64,000 nucleotides of DNA from the NCBI RefSeq assembly GCF_900106745.1, contig NZ_FNNV01000012.1, forward strand, positions 62,001 through 126,000. Reading direction: 5' to 3'. The notes below the pieces were generated by a model. The model worked only from the letters and a program-made list of their open reading frames with translations. It was not told the origin of the DNA and did no database searches. Below, one piece after another: positions 59,090 through 64,000 of the stretch; positions within the stretch are counted from its first letter, which is position 1; every line of letters starts with the position of its first letter. The translations under genes were made by a program, and so were the position numbers. This DNA is from Paenibacillus sp. CF384 (lineage in GTDB: Bacteria; Bacillota; Bacilli; Paenibacillales; Paenibacillaceae).

Positions 59090-60442
59090 CTAACGCTGCA
59101 TGAGCTCCTTCTGTTCCTTCCAGAAGGTATCCCAAGCCGTCAACGTTTCCTTCACCGTTAATTCCCCGAGGAGCATCTGCTGTTCTGCTTTAGTCGAGCG
59201 TCTCTCCCATTCGGAATAGCTGGGGTATTGAATCGGGAGTCGATAGTACATGTATTTATCCGTGTTATTGTTCATTTCGATCAATGGTTGATAGGGACCG
59301 GTCATAAAAAAAGGATCTGCAGCCGCAGTCGTGTGAATCGGCACCAATCCGTATCGTTTGCCCATAGAGATGTTCTGCTTCGGGCTAGACAGATACGCAA
59401 TGAGCTTCCATGCCTCTTCCTTATGCAGCGATTGTACGGGAATTCCCCAGCCTGCTGCACCGACTGTAATTAGCGCTTTGCCGTCCGGTCCTGCGGGCAT
59501 CGGGGCTGTTGCCCATGTGCCATGCGGCATCTTGGCCTGAAGCGTCTGTATGACATCCGAATCTTGAAGCAGCATAGCCGTCTGTCCGGAGGTGAACGCA
59601 TTGACCTGCTCTTCAAATCCATAATACAACGATTCCTCAGGAGAGGCATTCTTATAGAGTAACGTATACAACGAAAGAGCCTCCTCCGCTTCAGGCGACG
59701 AATAAGCACTCGTGCCGTCTTTGCGGAAGGCGCCGTCTTCCACATTCATCCCATCGCCATTGTACGTCCGGACCATCGTATCAAAGATCGAATTGGCTCC
59801 CTTCGCACCGCGGAAGGAGAATCCGTAGCGGTTCTTGCTGCGATCGGTCAGCTTCACGGCCGTCTCATACAGCTCCTGCCACGTTGCCGGCGGCTTTAGC
59901 TTCTGACTGTCGAACCAATCCTTACGATAATAGAGCTGTCGTTCATACAAGCCGTTAGCCAGAAAATAAAGCTTCCCCTGCACACTGCCAACATTCAGCG
60001 GAATTTCAGCCACCGTCGAGAAATCCTTCCAATTCGCAGCGTAAGCATCCAGGGGATCAATGTACTGTTTACTTACATAATCCGCAATATTAACATCCCG
60101 TACCTCGATCACGTCCAGATCTTGTTTAGCAGCCAGCATCGTTTGAATCGTCTCGTCCGCTTGGTCGAATGGAGGCGAGATCAGCTCCACATGAATCATC
60201 GGGTTCTGCGCCTCGAACTCCGCAATTTGATCTTTCAAGATGACTGTTCGCTGGGGGTTCGTCAAACTCTCCATCATCTTAAGGGTAACCTTCTCCGATG
60301 GCGCATTCGCCTGCACCGGCTCGCTCAGTAGGCTACCATTCTCCGAACCCGAATTGTTCTTGGCGCTGCAGCCTGTGACCATGGTCACCATCATCAATGC
60401 GTAAACAAACGGGCGCAGCTTTCTAGTAGGATAAACTCCCAT
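59090..60442 (-). CDS. Extracellular solute-binding lipoprotein (orphan, coupled to GGDEF-EAL gene)
   Basis: 450 residues from ATG 60442 with GGAGG upstream, two bases past the stop of the GGDEF-EAL gene. A lipoprotein signal (ALMMVTMVTGCSAKNN) is followed by a family 1 sugar-binding fold: TLKMMESLTNPQRTVILKDQ, IAEFEAQNPMIHVELIS, LDVIEVRDVNIADYVSKQYI, LYYRKDWFDSQKLKPPATW and TVGAAGWGIPVQSLHKEEAW. No permease or ATPase gene is adjacent. Genes coupled to signalling proteins this way often present a ligand to the sensor, so a sensing role is likelier than transport. That is inference. Confidence 0.92.
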   Translation of the reverse strand: MGVYPTRKLRPFVYALMMVTMVTGCSAKNNSGSENGSLLSEPVQANAPSEKVTLKMMESLTNPQRTVILKDQIAEFEAQNPMIHVELISPPFDQADETIQTMLAAKQDLDVIEVRDVNIADYVSKQYIDPLDAYAANWKDFSTVAEIPLNVGSVQGKLYFLANGLYERQLYYRKDWFDSQKLKPPATWQELYETAVKLTDRSKNRYGFSFRGAKGANSIFDTMVRTYNGDGMNVEDGAFRKDGTSAYSSPEAEEALSLYTLLYKNASPEESLYYGFEEQVNAFTSGQTAMLLQDSDVIQTLQAKMPHGTWATAPMPAGPDGKALITVGAAGWGIPVQSLHKEEAWKLIAYLSSPKQNISMGKRYGLVPIHTTAAADPFFMTGPYQPLIEMNNNTDKYMYYRLPIQYPSYSEWERRSTKAEQQMLLGELTVKETLTAWDTFWKEQKELMQR

Positions 60443-60444
60443 AG

Positions 60445-62730
60445 CTATAGCCTCCTGCCTGCAAAACTGACATTTTCGACTAAACGATTCGCACATTCCT
60501 CCGGTAAGAGAGGGCGACTGAATATGTATCCCTGAACGTCATCGCAGTTCAATTCGCTGAGCAGCTTCACTTGCTCCATCGTCTCGACGCCTTCGGCCGT
60601 TACACATAAATTCAAACTGTGCGACATGACGATGATCGCTCCGACAATCGCACGCTCCTTCGGGTTCTCAATCATATCATCCAAGAAGGACTTGTCTATC
60701 TTCAGCCGATGAATGGGGAAGTTCTTCAAGTAGCTGAGCGAAGAGTATCCTGTCCCAAAATCATCGATGGAAATTTTGACACCAAGCTTAGAAAGGCCTT
60801 GCAGCGTAAGAATGACCTTCTCGACATCCTGCATCGCGATCGATTCCGTAATTTCAAGCTCCAGATATTGCGGTAAAAGCCCTGTCTGTTGCAAAATGTT
60901 CGATACCGTTTCAATAATGCCGTTGCACTGAAATTGATGAATGGATAAGTTGACGGAAACTTGTACCGCGGGTAATCCGGCGTCTTGCCATGCCTTATTC
61001 TGCTTGCAGGCCGTATATAGAATCCATTCCCCGATCGGAATGATGAGACGGGAATCCTCGGCAATCGGGATAAAATCAGCCGGCGAAATGAGCCCATGCT
61101 CGTGATGCCTCCACCTGACCAGCGCCTCGACACCGGCGATTCTTCCGGTTGCGAGCTCGTATTGCGGCTGATACATCAGCAGCAGCTGCTCCCGCTCCAG
61201 CGCCTTGCGCAAATCCCGCTCCAGCGACAGGTTGCCGTATGATTTCTTATCCATCGCTGCATCGTATAACCTGTGACTGCTTCGGCCGCTTTCTTTGACG
61301 CTGTACATCGCCATATCGGCATTCTTAATGAGCGACTGTCCATCCTCGCCGTGCTGCGGATAAATACTGACTCCGATGCTGGCGGAAACGAACAATTCTT
61401 TATCCTGATAATAAATAGGCTGCTGGATAAGGGCTGCAATTTCATAAATAACCGTTTCAACCTCGTCATACTCACTGATTTGAGGCATTAATACAAGAAA
61501 CTCATCCCCGCCAAACCGTGCAATGGTGAAGGCTTTATTAAGGTGCCGCTTCAGCTTATCCGAAATATCAATGAGCAGCTTGTCGCCTGCACCATGTCCG
61601 AAGGTATCGTTAATGATCTTGAGTCGATCTAAGTCAATAAACAGGACAGCAAAACGCTGCCCATGCTGCTTGGCTGTGACGATCTCCTTCTCTAAGAGTT
61701 CGTTAAACAGCTTTCGGTTGGCTAAATCGGTCAAATGGTCATGATATGCCATATAGCGGATTCTGGCCTCACTTCGTCTGCGCTGGTACAAATAATTGAG
61801 CAAATACGTCACAATCGCAATGGTAAGCACACTTGCAAGCGTAGTATTGCGAATTTTACGCGTATCCTTCACAAGCTCCGAGACCGGAATCACCGCTTCC
61901 ACCTTCCAACCCGCGGTAGACAGCTTGCCCGCCACAATCAACTGCTGCGTGCCGTTTACCTTGATCGTAGCGGTATCAATCGTCGATAAGGAGGCATCCT
62001 TGTCGATATCCGTCCGGTTCAGCGCAGGAATTCCGTAAACCTCTCCTTCGCCGGCACCGCGTGCCGCGCTTAGCAGACGATTGTTCCCATCTAACAGCAC
62101 CATCTCGCCGCTGCCGCCAAGCCGTCTCTCGGAGAGCGTATCGTTCAATACACGGGTACTGATCTCGACCAGGAGCAGATATTGTCGGCCGGAGCTCAGT
62201 GTCAAATTGCGGCTGATCGCAAACGATGACAAGCCGGACATGTAACCCTCGCTCTTCGTTTCATGCCATACGATCCTGCCTCCGGCCAAGGCTTGTTTAT
62301 ACCAAGCGGTATGGGTGTAGTCAATACTAGGTACATCAGGAGGGGTGGTCGTGATAACCTTCAAATCGGAATCCCGAGGCAGGAGGTGGACGGCCGTAAT
62401 TTCCCCTTTGCTGAAGAAACGGACCGCAATGGTTGTTTTGATCGCATTCGAAGCGGTATAACGTTCCAGCTGTCCGCTGCTGTTGCTGCTGTAATCGGCC
62501 AAATTGCTTAAGATCATACTGTCTGTAATAAAGTTGTACGTCAGGTCCTCATAACCCCGTAACGTGAGGTTCAGTTTATCAACAGACTGCATAACCATCT
62601 GCTGCGCCGAGAGCGTCATCTTCTCTTTCAGAATGGACTTGGACTGTGAGTAAGAGAAGAAGCTGATTCCGGCGACCAGCAAGGTAGAGCATAATAATAT
62701 AAATAAAAAGGGCTTGAAATTCGCCTTCAC
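60445..62730 (-). CDS. Membrane GGDEF-EAL protein with extracellular Cache-like sensor
   Basis: 761 residues from a GTG at 62730, eight bases after GGAGG. The N-terminal helix PFLFILLCSTLLVAGISFF is followed by an extracellular region of about 240 residues that looks like a dCache sensor, and a second helix (TLASVLTIAIVTYLLNYLY). GGDEF (about 320-480) has the full site ARFGGDEFLVL plus the preceding RLKIINDTFGHGAGDKLL. EAL (about 500-755) has GVEALVRWRH, DDFGTGYSSLSYLKNFPI and KIDKSFLDD, so both c-di-GMP synthesis and breakdown look possible. It is the first gene of an operon with the binding lipoprotein. Confidence 0.95.
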   Translation of the reverse strand: MKANFKPFLFILLCSTLLVAGISFFSYSQSKSILKEKMTLSAQQMVMQSVDKLNLTLRGYEDLTYNFITDSMILSNLADYSSNSSGQLERYTASNAIKTTIAVRFFSKGEITAVHLLPRDSDLKVITTTPPDVPSIDYTHTAWYKQALAGGRIVWHETKSEGYMSGLSSFAISRNLTLSSGRQYLLLVEISTRVLNDTLSERRLGGSGEMVLLDGNNRLLSAARGAGEGEVYGIPALNRTDIDKDASLSTIDTATIKVNGTQQLIVAGKLSTAGWKVEAVIPVSELVKDTRKIRNTTLASVLTIAIVTYLLNYLYQRRRSEARIRYMAYHDHLTDLANRKLFNELLEKEIVTAKQHGQRFAVLFIDLDRLKIINDTFGHGAGDKLLIDISDKLKRHLNKAFTIARFGGDEFLVLMPQISEYDEVETVIYEIAALIQQPIYYQDKELFVSASIGVSIYPQHGEDGQSLIKNADMAMYSVKESGRSSHRLYDAAMDKKSYGNLSLERDLRKALEREQLLLMYQPQYELATGRIAGVEALVRWRHHEHGLISPADFIPIAEDSRLIIPIGEWILYTACKQNKAWQDAGLPAVQVSVNLSIHQFQCNGIIETVSNILQQTGLLPQYLELEITESIAMQDVEKVILTLQGLSKLGVKISIDDFGTGYSSLSYLKNFPIHRLKIDKSFLDDMIENPKERAIVGAIIVMSHSLNLCVTAEGVETMEQVKLLSELNCDDVQGYIFSRPLLPEECANRLVENVSFAGRRL

Positions 62731-62755
62731 AAACTCCGCCTCCTCAATCAGCATC

Positions 62756-62784
62756 TATATGTAGTAAAGCGGAATCTTCGACAA
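62756..62784 (-). promoter_or_regulatory. Promoter of the GGDEF-EAL operon
   Basis: TTGTCG (62779-62784) and CATATA (62756-62761) are 17 bases apart on the minus strand. The -10 ends right before the in-frame ATG at 62754, supporting the downstream GTG start. Confidence 0.45.
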
Positions 62785-62891
62785 ATTTCACCAAAAATCG
62801 TGCTTTCGGACTAATCTGATACTAATGTACCACACAGTCGTTAGTAAAGTTATTTAGTAACTGTTAGATTTCTATTTATTCTCAATAAAAA

Positions 62892-62927
62892 TAAAAAAAC
62901 GTTCCAATCTGTGAGGAAAGGAACGTT
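62892..62927 (-). terminator. Terminator of the thioredoxin-like gene
   Basis: AACGTTCC/GGAACGTT (62898-62905 with 62920-62927) is followed by TTTTTTTATT on the minus strand; the stem overlaps the stop codon. Confidence 0.8.
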
Positions 62928-63234
62928 ACTTAAGCAGTCGATACAGGTCATCGACAGACCTCATTGCATATTCGAAACGGACAGGTTCCCCGCCTTCAAC
63001 AATTACGAGGCAAGGCACGCTGGTAATTCGCCACCCGTCTCGCAAGGTCGGCGAGAAATTGATATTCATCGTCCGAATCGGCGTCGTGCTGCCGGCTGCT
63101 TCTGCGATTTCGAGCATGCGCAGCCCCAGCTTGCATGTCCCGCATAGCGGCGTGAAGAAGTAGATCGCTTCCCGCTCCTTCTCCGCTTTGGGCTGTCCCA
63201 GCCATTCTTGCTCGGTAATCTCTTGAAAAGCCAT
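62926..63234 (-). CDS. Thioredoxin-like family protein (CGTC motif)
   Basis: 102 residues from ATG 63234 with GGAG eight bases upstream. It is a compact thioredoxin fold: AIYFFTPLCGTCKLGLRMLE carries the CxxC pair as CGTC in place of CGPC, NINFSPTLRDGWRITSVPCL has the cis-Pro turn, and IVEGGEPVRFEYAM closes the sheet. It is cytoplasmic. This Bacillota group is not well characterised; disulfide reductase or co-chaperone roles are possible. It follows the RNase H gene by 45 bases. Confidence 0.88.
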   Translation of the reverse strand: MAFQEITEQEWLGQPKAEKEREAIYFFTPLCGTCKLGLRMLEIAEAAGSTTPIRTMNINFSPTLRDGWRITSVPCLVIVEGGEPVRFEYAMRSVDDLYRLLK

Positions 63235-63279
63235 ATGCGTACTCCAATCTTCTGCCTGTATTCTACGTAAAACGGACGC

Positions 63280-63939
63280 TTATTTGCGCCCGTAATCCGC
63301 TTTAATCTCGCCCCACTGCTTCGTCTGCCACTTGAGCACTTTATTCGAATACGAGTTGGTTTGCAGCCACTTGACGGCGCGGTCTACCATGCCCCAGATT
63401 TCCGCCGTGGACGCATCTCTGACAAGCGTAGAGGATACTTCCTTCTGCCTCACCCATTTGAGTGCATTCATTGAATCGCTGTACACCGTCTTATTGCTGC
63501 CGAGCTTCTTCAAATAAGCTAGTCCATGTACAATGGCGAGAAACTCTCCGAGGTTATTCGTGCCTTTGGATACCGGGCCTACAGCGAAGATCACTTCACC
63601 TGTTTGCGTATCCACGCCTTTATATTCCACAGGTCCGGGATTACCGTTTGTGCCAACATCTACGGAGATGCTGTTATAATCGATCTCTTCGTTGCCTGCT
63701 TCCACTGCGGAGCTCTTGCGTTTAAAGTGCTGCCCGGAGCTGCTTGAAGCGCTGCTGCTGCCTTGTCCCCAATGCTTCTTCCATCCGCCTTGATAGGCTT
63801 CGTCGGCTGCTGCTTTTGTTTCATAGGACTTAAATTTCGCATCGTCAAATCCGCTCGTTTGAGCCTGACACTCACTCCAATTGCTGTATACGCCTGGCTT
63901 TCTTCCTACCCAAACGACATAAAACTTCTGCTTGGCCAC
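63280..63939 (-). CDS. Viroplasmin-RNase H family protein
   Basis: 219 residues from a GTG at 63939. The N-terminal caulimovirus-viroplasmin-like domain is KFYVVWVGRKPGVYSNWSEC, then FKSYETKAAADEAYQGGW. A Ser-rich linker leads to an RNase HI domain (about 90-219) with SISVDVGTNGNPGPVEYKGV, GTNNLGEFLAIVHGLAYLKK (catalytic Glu), TVYSDSMNALKWVR (catalytic Asp) and SNKVLKWQTKQWGEIKADYG. It probably cleaves RNA in RNA-DNA hybrids in the cytoplasm. It begins four bases after the upstream stop, so it is co-transcribed with the gene at the window edge. Confidence 0.92.
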   Translation of the reverse strand: MAKQKFYVVWVGRKPGVYSNWSECQAQTSGFDDAKFKSYETKAAADEAYQGGWKKHWGQGSSSASSSSGQHFKRKSSAVEAGNEEIDYNSISVDVGTNGNPGPVEYKGVDTQTGEVIFAVGPVSKGTNNLGEFLAIVHGLAYLKKLGSNKTVYSDSMNALKWVRQKEVSSTLVRDASTAEIWGMVDRAVKWLQTNSYSNKVLKWQTKQWGEIKADYGRK

Positions 63940-63943
63940 CTAC

Positions 63944-64000
63944 CTACACACCTTCTTTAATGAAAGATTCACTGCCATAGACCTTCATCTGATTCCGTCC
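63944..64000 (-). CDS. C-terminal end of an upstream gene, possibly a GGDEF protein (partial)
   Basis: The minus-strand frame entering at 64000 reads GRNQMKVYGSESFIKEGV and stops at 63944. GGDEF domains commonly end with a GRNxV/M-x-V/Y segment, so a diguanylate cyclase is a reasonable guess, but 18 residues cannot prove it. The stop lies four bases before the RNase H start, so the two genes are in one operon. Confidence 0.4.
   Translation of the reverse strand, partial: GRNQMKVYGSESFIKEGV

Noticed and set aside
59090..60442. Treating the coupled binding protein as part of a standard ABC importer
   Set aside because: No permease or ATPase gene lies on either side; the neighbours are a terminator with GH172 and the GGDEF-EAL gene.

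Overview
The window looks like a chromosomal segment of a spore-forming, moderately high-GC Bacillota bacterium of the Paenibacillus/Cohnella type. The reasons are strong AGGAGG-like ribosome sites with frequent TTG and GTG starts, LplA/YtcQ-type sugar ABC systems with a YesS-like membrane AraC regulator, a PdaA-type spore-cortex deacetylase, a RacA-like protein and many glycoside hydrolases (GHs). This assignment is inference from gene content. I saw no rRNA, tRNA, CRISPR array, transposase or prophage genes.

Layout. 1-5.8 kb: a partial nucleotide-carrier-like (TLC/Npt) membrane protein with HEAT repeats, a pirin, small hypotheticals, an SPFH/prohibitin protein, a small secreted protein in an AT-rich patch, and a RacA-like DNA-binding protein. 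5.7-12 kb: a minus-strand run of methyltransferase, aldehyde dehydrogenase, PLP-dependent D-threonine-aldolase-like enzyme, sugar-lactone oxidase and MFS transporter, with ATGA start/stop overlaps. 12-17 kb: a hybrid sensor kinase, PdaA, a DUF3238 protein and a small ORF. 17-18.1 kb: a gene-free block packed with two families of palindromic repeats and two CAC/CCA microsatellites.

18.1-34.5 kb is the main metabolic locus, all on the minus strand: GH35, GH125 and GH29; then a YesS-like regulator; then two permeases, a solute-binding lipoprotein, GH3 and GH38. Beta-galactosidase, fucosidase, alpha-1,6-mannosidase, alpha-mannosidase and a GH3 exo-enzyme beside an oligosaccharide importer fit the dismantling of N-glycan-like oligosaccharides.

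34.7-44 kb: two AraC regulators (one divergent from a GH127), a secreted helical protein, a basic hypothetical protein, an SRPBCC protein, an acetyltransferase, and a divergent PadR/MFS efflux pair with two perfect PadR-type operators. 44-54 kb: a SWIM/SNF2 helicase, a VOC protein, a BNR-repeat secreted protein, hypotheticals, and a LacI / GH78-like / TfoX-like operon. 54.2-54.7 kb is a second repeat-filled convergent gap carrying the same TGTTGC hairpins as the 17 kb block.

54.8-64 kb: ROK fructokinase, an alpha/beta hydrolase overlapping a Ste24-type M48 protease, GH172, then a translationally coupled pair of GGDEF-EAL membrane protein and solute-binding lipoprotein with no permeases, a thioredoxin-like protein, a viroplasmin-RNase H protein, and the last 18 residues of what may be another GGDEF protein. 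The orphan binding protein paired with a c-di-GMP enzyme, the N-glycan locus and the palindrome arrays are the most interesting parts.
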